This document shows, in pieces, positions 44,801-59,800 of a DNA stretch of 64,000 nucleotides (its first letter is position 1; each line of letters begins with the position of its first letter). The notes below the pieces were generated by a model. It saw nothing but the letters and a program-made list of their open reading frames with translations. It did no database searches and was not told where the DNA came from. Origin of the DNA: Diphasiastrum complanatum (taxonomy: Eukaryota; Streptophyta; Lycopodiopsida; Lycopodiales; Lycopodiaceae). A program made the translations under genes and the position numbers. The stretch covers positions 15,624,711 to 15,688,710 of the forward strand of contig CM055097.1 of the NCBI GenBank assembly GCA_029204225.1, written 5' to 3'.

Positions 44801-47800
44801 ACTTCATAACAAAACTAACTCCACAGTTGTTCAATTTCTTCAAAGCTCAAAATGTAGCTACATAAATAACTGGTGGGAAAAATTCAACACGAACTATAAA
44901 GAATTACCACAAATCAATAGGCTACAGCTTGAACAAAGATTTCAAACAAGAATTGCACATCTGCCAATGTGAAAAATAATGTAAAGACGTTAAGTGTAGT
45001 TTAACATAAGAAACGAGACCTGCAATCTTTAATGTTATGAAGTCCATCCAAAATTCTTAGACCAACTCCATCATGCCCAAATGCTAGAGTATCCCTACTC
45101 ACATCATCAACACACAGAGTAGGTGCACGTCACTTCAACAAAAATACATCTAGACCCCACATTAGTTTCCATACATATGTACAAAGACCAACATACTACT
45201 TTTCTATCACTTGTCCAAAGGTGAAGGACATGCCCAATTGTTATTAAGGCTATAACTAAAGACAAAAGCTAATCAAACTAGCACTTGCGTGAAGGAAAAT
45301 TTGCATCTTAAGCTTGCTTAAAGCCTTACTAGCTAGAGTAACTGGACCACTAAAAGTAAATTAACGGAAAGAAGTAAATTAACATTGCTAATTCTAGGAT
45401 AGTGACCAACATCAAATGAGACGTGCAATCTTCAGCTTTATGGGGTTCGTTTCCAAAGTTTTTGATACATCAACATAAAGTCTAGGATAGCACCCGACGA
45501 AACAAAAGAGACAAGCAACCTTTAATTGCATGGAATCCACCCACAAAGTCAAACTATTAACTCCATCATGCATAACATGGACCAAATGCTATGACGTCTT
45601 CACTATGCCATCGCCACCCAAGAGTTGATGCACAATTGTACATCCACATTAAATTTCATATACGTTTGATCTAAGAAAAATCTATGAAGTTTCTAACGCT
45701 TTGCCAAATGTGAAGGACTAAAGGCATATTTTTGTTGATTGGGAAGTGTTATGATTACAATAAACAATATGAGGACCTCAGTTGGCACCCAACTTGATGC
45801 TTTATTATTCTAGCAATAGGTCCCTGGAAAGAAGATCCTCTAAACTAGTAAAAATAGAATCCTTACTTTTCATTTTACAACTTGAGGAGGGAGAATATTT
45901 ATCTTATGCCAATTCTTAAAAATTATTTATTGACATCAATTAGTTGTTAACATTCTTAATAGAATTTTGGCATCTATAAGTATGCTTGTAGAACATGCTT
46001 AGTGTGATCGTTTGTAGGACCTATGCGCCAATATATCATGTTGGTTGTATGGTGTTCTTTATAGAAGATAACTTCTTGATCAACATATTATTAGCAATTC
46101 TTCTTATGTGATGTGATTATCTAAAATGAGAGTACATAACAAAGACCACTAGGAGGGAGGTAGGTGGCTGAAGTCAAAGAAGATGGAGAAACTATGACAT
46201 GGGGTAAACACACGCTGAGTTCCATAAGCAACTTGCTATCCTAGAAAATTTTGCTGTAGGATATAAACATCCACCACTTTTATATCTCAGATATGAAAAA
46301 GCATGGCATAACACTCAATCCAAAAAGTCTTGTAAGGTATTGAATATTGATTATTATATTGACAAACGTTTTGTATGTTTTGCATAATTGATCACGGCAT
46401 TTTTGTGTTCAAGTGTTGCATAATCCATGACCGCTAAGTAATATCTACACAAATTTACAACACTTTGCATAATTGATCAAGGCATGCTAATGTTCAAGTT
46501 GCATGATCTATGACTGCTAAGTAGAATCTACACAAGTTTACAACACTTTGCATAATTGAACAAAGCATTTTAATGTTCGAGTGTTGCATGATCTACGACT
46601 GCCAAGTAAAATCTACACACTTTCAAGCAAAAATCGGTGACTGTAGTAGGCCTTTTGAAAAGGGTCTGAAATCTTTCAAAATAACTCTTAATGATGTGCC
46701 ACTGAATTGTCCATAGTTTGTGCTAGATGAAACTTGGCAGTTAAAATAGCACCACTGCATAGCAGTTATGGTTGCATGGTTGCACCTCTCTAACCTTCAA
46801 ACGTCCCTATTAACAACGTGACATACTCACATGAACAAAGAGATAAGCTAAACTGGAAAAACCAAAGTGTAACATGCAATCAAGAAAGCTAGATTTAAAA
46901 AAAGAAAGAAAGAGAAAACTGCTGTACAACCTGCATACTTGTAGTTCCACACCAAAGATGTCTCCCGAGCTTCGACATAAGATCGAGGTGTTCTCTCGCA
47001 GAAGTAGTCAAACACAAGCTGCAAATCAGCGAGCTTTTATTACTAGTTTCACTCCCATTAATGAGGAAATGTGCAGAAAAGTCATAATACATGGCAGGCA
47101 TGTCCAAAAACATTAAAAATTAAGTTTGATTCACAACTAAGATTGCCTTCTGCTACTTGGAAAGGTAATTCCATCACTCACACATCTATGTGCACAAATG
47201 ACGAAATAGCCAGCCAGACTCAATTTTGGTTCTTGACTCCCACAAATTTTCTTCAAACTGTAGCAAAAGCAGACTAATGCAAAGGGCACAATGTGTCCAT
47301 GAATAGCATGCACTACACAATGCCCATCATCAACCATAACTCTGACTGACTGGTTACCAACTTTCCCATGCATACGTACTAGGTCATGCGGCCCAAAGCT
47401 GAAGGGTCTCACTAGCATTGCAGAGGTTAGCTGGCAACAGTGTTCAAAATTGTGGTATAGTCATGGACAACGTCTTTCTTCACATCAGCTTTAGGAGATT
47501 GATTCCACTCGTGTGTATGGAAAGGGACATACAAGAAAAAAGTTCAGTATATACTAAATGATATAAACAAAAACAGGACCTTGAAATGTTTCATGATGAG
47601 AACTTCTATGATTAAAAGACTGGTGAGAGGATTGTCCATGAACCCGAAAAATAAGAAGGGAACTTGGAATGTGGAATGTGTGCTCAGATTGGTATTTGAC
47701 AAGTGATAAGACCTGCAACTAACGAAATTCAATGCTCTCTCTGATCACACTTCTAGTATACTCTCTGGGGGTTGCAGACATTCACAAAACCAGTTTCTTT

Positions 47801-50800
47801 TGAGAGGACCTAAACAAGACTTGAGATGGGTGGCACTTTATAATTGGAGGCGTGTACAAGCTTCAAAATTAGATTATGTCAAGCTCTTCAACCAATGATT
47901 GAAAGCACCTTCTCATGGTGTATCAAACTTATGCAACTCAGGAGGGGATATTGTTGCACTTATTTGATAATAAATTCATCTTTCTATGATCAAAAATCAT
48001 CACAGGCTTCCAAAAGTTCTTCAGTGATTCTTTTCAATAAAAGTGCTAATAAAACCCATGAGACCCATGATAATATCATATTTATGAAATTTTGCAGACA
48101 TATGACATCCTAAAGTATGTTAAATAAAATGAAGAAATAGAATCTTATACAGTTACTATATCTCAATTCTAATAAATTTTTTTGTATCTTGATGAGATTG
48201 CACCAAGAAAATTCATCTAATCTGCTAAAGCTTGCTTGTTCAGAGAATCAGAATATCCTAAGACATGACACTATGATGACTAGTACCACATTTATGCAGG
48301 CATAATTCAATGCATGTCAGGCCCTCTTTTGTTTTAGAGAGGATACTAGAAGGATTAGAGATTTCAACTATCCTATTTGTGCCATAGAAATCACATGAAT
48401 CTCTCACATCACTTACAAACTTGAAGTGTTTGAAAAATTGTTACTTGTCCTATGTTGTGTTGCAACAACATTCAAGAACATGCGTACTGGATAGATAGTA
48501 GATAAATTTATCAATAGCTACTAAAGATGAACTGTATCTTAATTGTTCACACACACACACACACACACAAAAAAAAAAATGTATTAATTCCCTATTGCAA
48601 TCTTTACAAAGTAATCACACAACATCAATGATGACGATCATTAGCTGCCTACCCATAGAACCGATCCACCCCATGCACTGGAGCTATAGACCACCATCAT
48701 ACACGCTTAGGTCTTCACTAGGTTACGATGTCCGATACCATCGCTTCCTACCTTCAATCCTCACATACCTACATCTTGAGGCAAGATATCATCCTAGCCT
48801 AACAATGTGGGAAGAGCTCTCCATTCTCAGAAAGAATGCCTAACTCATGAAAATCCACCTCTATATACGTAGTACAAGTGGGGTCATCTCCAGCAACATG
48901 GTCACGTTCAAACCATCAACACGCGCCAATTGCGCAAACTACCACCGGTCAATAAAAAAGGGTCACCCCACACACACGTGGCACCTGAAAGTTCTCTAGC
49001 TTTAGGCCAGCATTCCGCCCTGTAAACTGAGACCATCATCTCAGTTAAGCTGTTATGTGCCATTATGGGTACGTAACATTTCGTCCCCTTTAAGAGCCTT
49101 CTCCTAAAGGGATCAAACCAGGGAAGTTCAATCTTAAGTAGTCTTCCATCTCCCAAGTGTCTTCTTCATCCAACATACCAGATATTCAGAAACCATATGG
49201 TTTCCTAACTAGTGTCAAAGATTATCAACAACTTTCTTTGGTACTGCCAACACAAAGGTAGTTAGACCCTCCAACTCAACTAGTTCATCTTCCTGCCAAA
49301 CCAGATCATCCTTTCTACTAAGTCATTCTTTCAAATGATTTACATGGAATACATGATAAACTTCAAATCGAATTGGAAGATCTAGCTGATAAGCAACTCG
49401 GCTGATTTTTTTAACAACCTTATATGGACCGCTATATCATGGAAATAGCTTATGACATTTCCCAGTTCGAAGTACATCAGTGTCTTTTTGGATTTTAACA
49501 TAAACCTAGGATCTGACCTCAAATTCTAGAGGGGAGCAGCTTTGATGCTTTCTTTGGCCATTTGTAGCATTTCCTACATATTCAGCAACAACTTAATTGC
49601 AGCTTGCACCTTGAGACCTTTGAGTCTGACAAAAACAAGTGAATGTGGCTGAAATCCATACATCAGCATAAAAGGACTAAAATTAGTGGAAGAATGCTTC
49701 GCACTTTTGTAACCATTGGGAAATATTTTTTTCCATCAAGTAGTCTGTGAGATACATATGCTCAAAGTATATCCTCCATAGTTTGGTTGATATGTTCTGC
49801 TTGCCCATCAGATTATGGGTTATCCGAAGAACTTAGACTGAGGGTTGTTTCAAATTTTTCAAAAATAGACTGCTAGAATTTGCCAATGAACTTGGAAGTC
49901 TCGATCATTGACAATGTCATTTGGCAAGCCATACAATCTAAGATACTTTTTTACGAAAAGCTAGGCTAGTTTAGATGCCTTGATAGTAGTTTTAGTTGGT
50001 ATAAATTGCACCATATTGGTTAGCCTATCAACCACTACCAAATAGCATTGTGACCCTCCCTAATTCAAGGGAGTCCAATCACAAAATTCATTGAAATACT
50101 TTCCCAGTTCTTATTGGTAATTTTCAAAAGATGTTAAAGGCTTAAAACTTTGGGCCATTTTGCTTTGTTGAGTTGGCATTGATCACAACCTTAAGTGTAT
50201 GCCTTGAATGACCTTTCATCTTTGGCCAACGTCTCCTTGAGTCCTTCCACCTGCTATTCCCGTCAACTGGCACATGGCATCCACCTGTGGGTGATCAATC
50301 CACTTGGCATGCTTGGCCCCTGTGACCTGTGAATACTGAGTGACTCATAGGGTACCACCCCCGTGCCCCGCCAAAGACCTGTGACCCTCTTGGTCACCCC
50401 GACTACTTGCCGGCTAGCATCTTGTCACTAACGTCTAGGGTCCCGACGGTCAAGACACACCGCATCTCTGACAGCTTGTCAGGCGGCCACACCGGGTCAC
50501 TGCTCGTGACGCACCGGTCCCAACTTGGGACAGATGTCCTCCTCAGTCACCGGCCCTTGCCAATACTTGGCCTCAAGCCCTTTGGCAACCGGCCGTGCCG
50601 AGGTCGTGATAGAGTCGTAACTGGACTCTAACAATCCTTCCCTCCTATGGCAAGTCATCGGTCCTCCTCGATGACAAACTCTGGGTAAGACTTCTGCAAC
50701 GCCTATCGCGTCTCCCAAGTAGCATCTGACAACGGATGCCCTTTCCAGGTTACTAGATACTCTTTACGGAGACGATTCCGCAATTGTCGCTCCCTTCGAT

Positions 50801-53800
50801 CTAGGATTCTTTTTGGCCCATAACCTATGTTGTCTTTCTCCTCTAGGGACACTAGACCTTCGACTAGGCTATCGCCATCGTGCAAACAATTCTTCAGTTT
50901 GCTAACATGGAATACTGGATGCACCTTGCATCCCACAGGTAGCTATAGCTTATAAGCTACCTGGCTCACCTTCCTAATAATCAACCATGGTCCACAATAC
51001 CTAGGAGATAACTTGGCGCACTTTCCTGTGCGTAGCACCTTTGACTTCGAAGGGACTAGTAAATACACCCAATCTCCATTCTCAAATTCCCGATAGGTAC
51101 GATTCTCACGAGCATAACGCTCTACCCTAGCTACAGCCCTGGACAAGTTATCTCATGCCATCTCTAGCTTCTACTGCATCTGAGCCAAAAACTTTGCAGC
51201 ACTAGGTACCCTATGTGGAATCCCTATGATTGGACTCAATGGCCTGAAACCATAATTGAGCTCCAATGGACTCAATCCAGTGGACGCATGTCTCTTATCA
51301 ATGTACGCAAACTCCAATAGTGGTAAATGCTTTACCCAGTCTGTTTGCGTACTACTAACATATGCCCTAAAGCATATCTTCCACGATCTGATTCACTCGC
51401 TTTGTCTGACCATCCGTCTGAGGATGCTCCGAGCTACTCATCGCAATTGTGTTCCCAGCTTGGCGAACACCTCAATCCAGAAATTTCCCGTAAACTTGGG
51501 ATCCCTGTCAAAAACTATGGACTTCGGAAGACCATGTAACCTGACAATATTCTGAATAAACAACACAGCCACGTGCGGAGCTGTGACCTTCTTGATTGTT
51601 GCGATTGGAAATCTCAGATGGAGTTGCTTAACCAGCAACACCAACAACAGATGGAGAAACTCATGAAAGAGTTTCAGAATACTCTGAGGTCTATACAAAG
51701 TTCCATGCCAGGTCAGCTACCCACTGGCCAGATACATCATAGACGTGACAATACCTAGTGCCCTCATTGCAAAGGAGCACACACTGGAAATGAATATCCA
51801 TCTTATCAACCAGTACTAGACACCTCTTTGATTAAATGTGAAATATGTGATTTCATGGGCCATTCCTCTTTTTACTGCTACTACAATCCCCGAAACCAGC
51901 CTCAATTTGTTTCACGGAACCAACAACATCAATATCCTCCACGAAACAATCCACAGGTCCACATCCAAGAGCTGCCTCGACAACACAAACAGGAAAATCA
52001 GCATCAACTAGCACTCTTAGGACCACCTCCAAGAGGCCACCCTGACGTAGGAGCACAAAAACATCGACATCATAAACACACCGCTCAAACCCATTTTGTC
52101 GATCACTCCTGTGATCCATCATACAATGCAGATACCACATCCACTCCTGGCAGTTCAGCACACTACCATGAAGAACCCTCATGCTCTTGCAAAAGAGATG
52201 ACTATCCAACTACTCTAGACAATCCAGGAATGCTAGCCATCCAAGATGGTTATGCAATTGCCCAAGGGCCCATGAGCAACAGATGTTTCATCTGTGGCGA
52301 AACGGGACATTTCATAGTCGATTGTAAAGTTAAAAACCAATATCATGCCGAATGTCCAGAGTGTGTTCGAAAACACAGCTTCAAAGATTGCCCCAAGCAA
52401 CCGAACAAGATCCTACCCGCTCGACATATATCTTCAGAACTTGTTAGGGTCCTAACTCGAGCTCAATGCCAAGCTCAACAACAACAACAACAAACCCAAA
52501 AAAAACCTGCTGACCATACGGTGCTGACTCCAATAGATGCCTGATAGAAACCGCCGCAGAAGACACATATATTCTCCCGTCTTCTACGGACATAGAGACA
52601 CACCCATCATTCCATTAATGATGATAGACCCAATTCCTATAGCTTGGTGCCCACGAGAACCTAGTATTTCTGCAGCCCACATTTCGGAATAAACGAAGAA
52701 TTGATTCCAGAGGCAACCACACCGCCTCCACAAAACACTACAAAACCTCGGTTACAAAAAAACAAAATAGTCGACACAAAACTAACCAAGAGATAAAAAC
52801 AAATGCGCGACAAACTCAAACAACCAATCAAGCCATTGTCTGAACAACAAAAGGACAATCCATGCGATAGAGCTTCCAGTTACGCTAGCACATCCACATC
52901 CATGATTCCCAAAGTTCCAGAGAACTTTGTTGAACCTCCTTTTGATCTTCCAAGCCACTTCAAAGATTTCACACTCGATGATGTCGTCATCCAGTTGCCG
53001 CAACCACAACAGGAACCTACACAAGCTTCCCACTCCTTTGAAGGACCAGCAAAGACAATAGAGCTAAATCTTAAAGATCTTACTGAAGAGATGGATCGTA
53101 TAGTTCACGTAGGAGCCCACCTCACACCAGATCAACTTCTTGATCTGGAGACCTTACTACGCAAATACAGAGATGTATTTGCATGGAATTATACCGAAAT
53201 GAAGGGGGTCCCGCCTGAAATAGCAGTCCATACTATTCCATTAGAAGAGAACACTAAGCTAATTCCGGCAAAGCCTTACCGTTGTAACCCAGTTTATTGT
53301 GAACGGATTGACGAGGATATCAAGAAGCTCCTAGATGCTGGCTTCATTTATGAAGTCCAGCACACGGATTGGGTATCGCCCATTGTCGTAGTTCCCAAGA
53401 AAAACAGCAAGCTTCGTATCTGCATTGATCTCAAAGACCTCAACACAGTTACTAAAAAAGACCACTTCTCGTTGCCCCTATGACACAAATACTCGAGGAA
53501 ATGGCAGGAGCTGAAGCTTTCAGCTTCTTAGACTAGTCCAAATAGCCCCCACGGATAGACACAAGACGGCTTTTGCCACAGAATACGGCGTTTATGCTTA
53601 TAACGTAATGCCTTTTGGCTTATGCAACGCCCCCTCCACGTTCCAATGCGTCATGCAAATGGTGTTCCAAGATTTGTTACATCGCATTGTCGAGATTTAT
53701 CTTGATGATTTAGGTGTACATTCTTCCGCAGACAAACACCTCGAAGCCCTTAAAAAGATATTCATTCGTTGTCGAAGGTTTGGTATATCACTAAACCCTG

Positions 53801-56800
53801 AAAAATGTCAAATCTGGGTCACTCACGGGGTTGTACTCGGAAATATTATTTCCAAGGATGGTATTTCTACCGATCCTTCTAAGATCAAGGTTATAGTTGA
53901 GATGCCTTTACCCGCAACAGTGAAAAAAGTTTACGTTAACTACTACCGCATCTTCATAATCGACTACGCCGGTAAAGCCAGGCTCGTTTATTTAGTTGTG
54001 GTCGACCCTAGATGGACCGAGGAACGCATAAAAGCTTTTGAGGAATTAAAAACAACACTTACCACCGCACCCATACTTCGTTCCCCAGATTACACGAAGG
54101 AATTCCACGTGCATACCGACGCAAGTAAGTATGCCATAGGAGGTATCCTAGCACAACCGGGCGAATATGGAAAAGATTTCCCGATACATTTCTCGAGCAG
54201 ACAATTGGTGCCTGCTGAAGTAAACTATACAACAACAGAGCGAGAAGCACTGGCCATGGTCTACGCTGTACAACAACTCCGACACTATTTGCTAGGCCAA
54301 ACCTTTGCTTTCTATACAGACCATCAAGCATTGTTATATATTGTAAATAAATCATGTAAAACCGGACGCATAGCTAGATGGCTCTTAATACTTGAGGAAT
54401 TCACATTCCGCATTGTCGTCAGGAAAGGCACACAACACTTCATGGCCGACCACCTTTCCAGACTTCTCAATGCTAAAAAGGCTGATGCACCAGTCAACGA
54501 CGATCTACCTGATGCATGCCTTTTCCAGATCGATGCCACCCCGCTATGGGCTGAGGAAATCACTTAGTTCCTTACAACTGGCAAACTCAAAGAAGGGCCA
54601 AATACAGTAGCTAAAGGGAAATTTTTGCTCAAGGCAACACCCTTTCAACTTATCGCCGGATAGTTATATAAATGGGGTGCTGACGGTATTATGCGAAGAT
54701 GCGCTTATGAATCTAAGATACGACCTATCATATCTCAGGCACATGAGGGCATTGGTGGCGGTCACTTCTCTGCCGAAGCGACTGCTAACATCATACTTAG
54801 AGCGGGCTTATGGTGGCCCTCACTGTTTAAAGCTACATTCGCTATCATCAAGACATGTGATGTTTGCCAACGAGCCAAAAAGACTACAAAAGCAGACTTC
54901 ACACCGCTTACCCCCATTATAGAAGGCGAAGCTTTCCATAAGTGGGGTATAGACTTTGTTGGGCCCATCAGCCTAGCTGCCAAAAATACTCAAGCATGCT
55001 ATATCTTGATCGCAACCGATTACGCCAGCAAATGGATAGAAGCACGCGCAACAAAGGACGCCAATGCGAAGACCGTCGCACGTTTTTTTTCTGAAAACAT
55101 TATTACGCGTTTTGGCTGTCCAATCGAGCTTGTTAGTGACAGAGGTTCACACTTCTTAAACGAAGTGATTGATAATCTCTTGCGCCATTACCTTGTTGTC
55201 CACCGCAAAAGTACTCCGTACTATCCCCGATGTAATGGCCAGGCAAAATCCACAAACAAGACCATATGTAAGATCCTAACCAAGATAGTTGAAACTAGTC
55301 GATCAGATTGGGAAACCAAGCTGTTCTCTGCTATCTGGGCGTACCGCACAACTCCCAAGAAGGCCACTGGATGGGTTACTCCCTTCCATCTCGTCTACAG
55401 TCAAGAGGCAGTAATGCCTGTTGCGTTCCTAGTTCCTTCCTTACGAGTCATGCAAGCTTTCTCTACTGATCTATGTGAGAAAGTTACAATTGAACAAGAA
55501 GTCCAAAGCAGGCTATTTACGTCAGCCCAAGTGTGTGAGACTAGACTCATATCGTATCACGCACAATTAGTTAACAAACGTTGACAAAAAGCCTGGCATG
55601 ATCGTCACTTGCGCAATAAAGACTTACACTTAGGTGATCAGGTGCTTCTCTACACATCTAAGAAGCACCCAGGAAAATTAAAATTCAGACCATAACCGTA
55701 TTCTCCAGAGTAGAGATTTGGAATGCTTGTTGCTTGATTAAGGCAAGCATAGATTCATTGGTCTGTTGGAGAGATTCAATGAATTGAGGGAGTCTAGATG
55801 AAAGTGCATCAGAAAGAGACGTAGACGAAGGGGATGAAGATGGTCTCGAGGATTTGGAGGCGGAGAAAGGGGTGGAGGAGGGAGAGGAAGATGAAAGAGT
55901 AGAAGAGGTAGGGGACGTGGAAGAGGGGTTAGAGGCTGCAGGAGTGGAGGGTAGCGACAAAGGAGGGGAAGGTTTATGCAAGGTAAAAGGGTTTGGAGCC
56001 ACAGTAGGGGTGGCTAGGAAGGAGGAGTTTTTTTCCCCTTTCTACTCACCGAATGCAATTCGGCCATTGAGGAAGATGGTGGGGGAGGTGAGGGGACAAC
56101 AATGAAGTGAGGAAGATGAGGGCAGCGCGACGGTGAGTGTCGGGACAGCGATGGAGGTGAGGAAGAGAGGGCTGCAAAGAAGATGGCAGCTATGGTGAGG
56201 GTTAACGCAAACAACAAATATATGCATGAAGCTTGACCTATAGAAGAGTGATGTGAGATAATCTAAATTCTTTCGAGATATTGAACCCTTCATAAGGGCT
56301 TTGAAGTTGTCTTCCCCAACCTTAGAATCCGTTAAATTCCTCTCTTCACATTGACAAACTACCTTAAATAAACTGGGGAGTGCCCACCACCTTTGCTTTG
56401 AAATCACTTCACACTACCTCTTTTGCTAATCAACACTACAATGAAACAGGATTCACGATTTACATTCACGATCAGCCTAGGGGCTTCAACCAATGAGCTA
56501 CATTTATCCACAATCCTTCACAACCTCCTTCGTCCAACCTTCATGTGGCTTCTCACAAGTTTCAAGGGCTGCATGAAAGGGTTGTGAGCAGATATTTCTC
56601 CACATGGTAGCCTACACTAGCTTTCAACGAGGCTGATTAACAAAGCTTTATGCAAAGCAGGCAGCATTACTTTGGGTTGATTCTCCAAGCATCGATTCAT
56701 TCATCCAGCATTGACACTTCACGCTGACACTTCTCTATCCAGAGATCTCCATGAATGCTCCTTGACTCCCAACTTTTTCAGCACTCCATTATGTGGATTC

Positions 56801-59800
56801 AAACACGTTATAGGCAGCAAATCATACCACTAGCAGCAATCTTCACGGCTAGCTAAATAATCAGGCTTCCAAAAGAATCTTTAAAAAAGTACACACAGAA
56901 AGGGTATGGGATGTGCAAGTGATCATCCACAAAATTTCCATGTAGATTTGAATAACAAGTACAGTAAATGACCACACTGGAACACATTGTAGTTAATAAA
57001 GGTGTACCTTATTACAAAAGTGTAAAAACATATGAACTACTAAAGTGGCACTAAGCTGACAACTTTTGCAAAAGTCATCATGTTGTTAATGTGGATGTGA
57101 ACTTGTGAAGATCATATCTCCAATAAATGTTCATAACTGTTCCAGCGCTCTAGGTTTTCAATGTATGTTATGTGCACATTTGAATATCTCCTCTCATCCT
57201 AGAAGTGTTTTTTTAGTGCTAGATTAAGTAGATTTTCTATTTTTTGTTATGTATTTTGATATTTGAATTTTGTATTTTAGATTAGGGAACATATGTGTCC
57301 TTATGTATATATAATTGAATTAGACTAGCTCCACTACAAGATAAAAAGTACTCCTAGGGTTCTATTAGTAATCTATAAAATGTTCATGAATTCATATTTT
57401 GAACACTAAATACTGGCTTGTTCAAGTTCAAGAACTAATAGTGATGCCATCTGACAAGAAGTGACGGTATTTTATGTCTTTTAGAATCACTATCGTTTTT
57501 ATACATGCTATTAAGGATCCACCTATATTGTTATAACATCTTAGTAATTTTTTGGGCAAAAAAAGCCACGTTCTGAACAAAACTAGAAACAAAAAGCTTC
57601 CATGTTCCATAGTGACCTATATGTACCAAACAAGCTCCTGTGTGGGTGGTACACCAAGATATAAAAGGGTTAAGACATCGTACCAAATTTTCAATAAGAC
57701 ATCGTACCAAAAACTTACCTGCACACTTTCAACCCAATCCATGTTAAGATGTTCTGGCATTGTTGTCATCCATTCTCCCTGGGTGTGACGAAGAAACATG
57801 CCATTCTCAGCTGCTAGCCACATGTTGAATTCTCCAAAAGCCTAAAAGGTTGAGATGAAGTCAACAGGGTCCAAGTAACAATGATAATGAAGAGCAGGTT
57901 AACATAACGAAAAATGCAAGACAACATAACATAGAAACAAGTAGCTTATTGTGAAAATCTTGATAAACCTAATGCCAATCACCTAATAATAATAAAACTT
58001 TGTTCTTGTACTTTGGGTTTGATTTTCCACGTGTCCTAACAAAAGTATGAATGCATATTAGTTTGCCATTTTCGCATTATATCTAAGTTTATGGTGGTCT
58101 TACACATGATTAATCGACACTCAAGACCAAACTTAGATGTTACATCTTATGGACATAAATGACAATTATTTTTAGTAGGGCATCATCTACTTGTTTTATT
58201 TGGCAGCAAGGGGCAGCATGGGCCCAGCCTTTGGAGCTAGTTATTATGTCCATGGCCCACTTATTATTCTTTGTTGATAGGCCTATGTCATAGTTGCAGC
58301 AAATCGTGATTCGATTCGCTAGCAAACGTGATTCAGTGAATCGCGATTCGCTAGCAAACATGATTCAGTGAATCGCAATTCACTGCAGCAAATCACCAAC
58401 AGTCAAAAAAAAAAAATTTGCTCCTTTTAACAGCCTGCGACAGCCCATTTTGCACGCCTAGGGAAAGAGAGAAAAATGCATAGAGAGAGCAAATGATGGC
58501 GGATCATCGCGTATTCGACATCCATCTATTCGTTGTTCCGGAGGCAATGCTCACAGGCTTTACAGGATCAGGGTTGAGTATGGAACGAAATCGAAGAACG
58601 GAGATTTTGGGTAAGTATAGGCTTCATTTTTTCAATGTGTTCAGATTGAGCTATAGGCAACGAAATCACTTGATTTTTGGTTGTAAACCACCTATTCCTA
58701 TCATGTTAGTTTCAGTCATTATGGCACGCCTTACAAGTTTTGAAAGGCAACCCTAATTCCATGTGTTTTTTGGCCGGTTTCATGAACTAGCCTAGAGCCA
58801 TCTGATTGAAGTGATCTTTGGGCCTAAACTGCGTTTCTACATGCCTACAGAGACCTCTATGAAGTTCATTTCGTTGTATTTGTCTGCACCAAAAGCTTCC
58901 AAACCCTAAATCAAAAATCCCATGTGCTTTTTGCCCTCATTATGATCTGATTTTGAGCCATCCAATTCTCTGACGCATTTAGGAGCTACACAGTGTTTTT
59001 TCATGCTTGCCAGAATGGTTTTGATGTTCATTGTAATGAGTAGTAGGCTGTCGGATGTTTTCAACTTGATTCCAGCTGTCACAATTGCTCTGGCCAATTC
59101 AATGCAGTGTAATGCATATACAGATGTTTAGGGACATCTGCTCGTTTGTTTCTTTTGCAGGACTGATGTCTTGCTAATACCATGTCGGTTGCTGGTAGGG
59201 GCATTTGGGCTGAGGTTGAGCTCACAAAGGGAGATGTGGCTACATTCAGAGGCTCAAGTACCCGCAAATGGAGATGCCTATACTGTGGCAGGATCTTCAT
59301 TGGATCGCTTACCAGGCTCAGAGCTCACTTGCTACAGCTCAAAGGGCTAGATTGGCAGGGGATGGGCATATCTGCCTGCCCCAGGATTACTGATGAGGAT
59401 GTGCAAAGGCTCATGGACATGTAAGGGCCTGAAGGTACCTCCACCCAACTAGTCAAACCAGCAGATACCTTTGTTCGAGGATAAATATCAGTGGCAGGGC
59501 CTAGTAGAGGTGCAGGTTTAGGCACATCAGCGGCAGGGCCTAACACAGGTGTAGGAGCACGCACATCACAGGAAGAGGGTGGCACCCTGGGGCCAATACA
59601 CGGTCCAGGTTTAGCTCCTCCATATCCAGCGGCAGCAGTAGGGCCTAGTTCAATGGCAGGCCCTTCCCATCCCACATTGTCGTCAGCAGCTGATGCAGCA
59701 TGTGCCACAACTAGTTGTGTCGGGGAGGGGCAGGTCTAGCACCTGATGCTCCACGGTCGGACACACCCACATATCGCCCAACATCTACCACATCCACAAC

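Larger units (their letters stand above)
51605..55693 (+). mobile_element. Plus-strand Gypsy element body, no LTRs visible
   Basis: Gag, reverse transcriptase, RNase H and integrase follow in Gypsy order on the plus strand. Both ends are joined directly to other repeats, so the piece is truncated at both sides. The protease region is not recognisable. It lies inside the 10.7-kb TPS1 intron, antisense to the gene. Confidence 0.85.

Noticed and set aside
47137-47418. Minus-strand frame considered as another TPS1 exon or a protease
   Set aside because: It does not match TPS1, the flanking exons already join in frame without it, and the protease resemblance is too weak.
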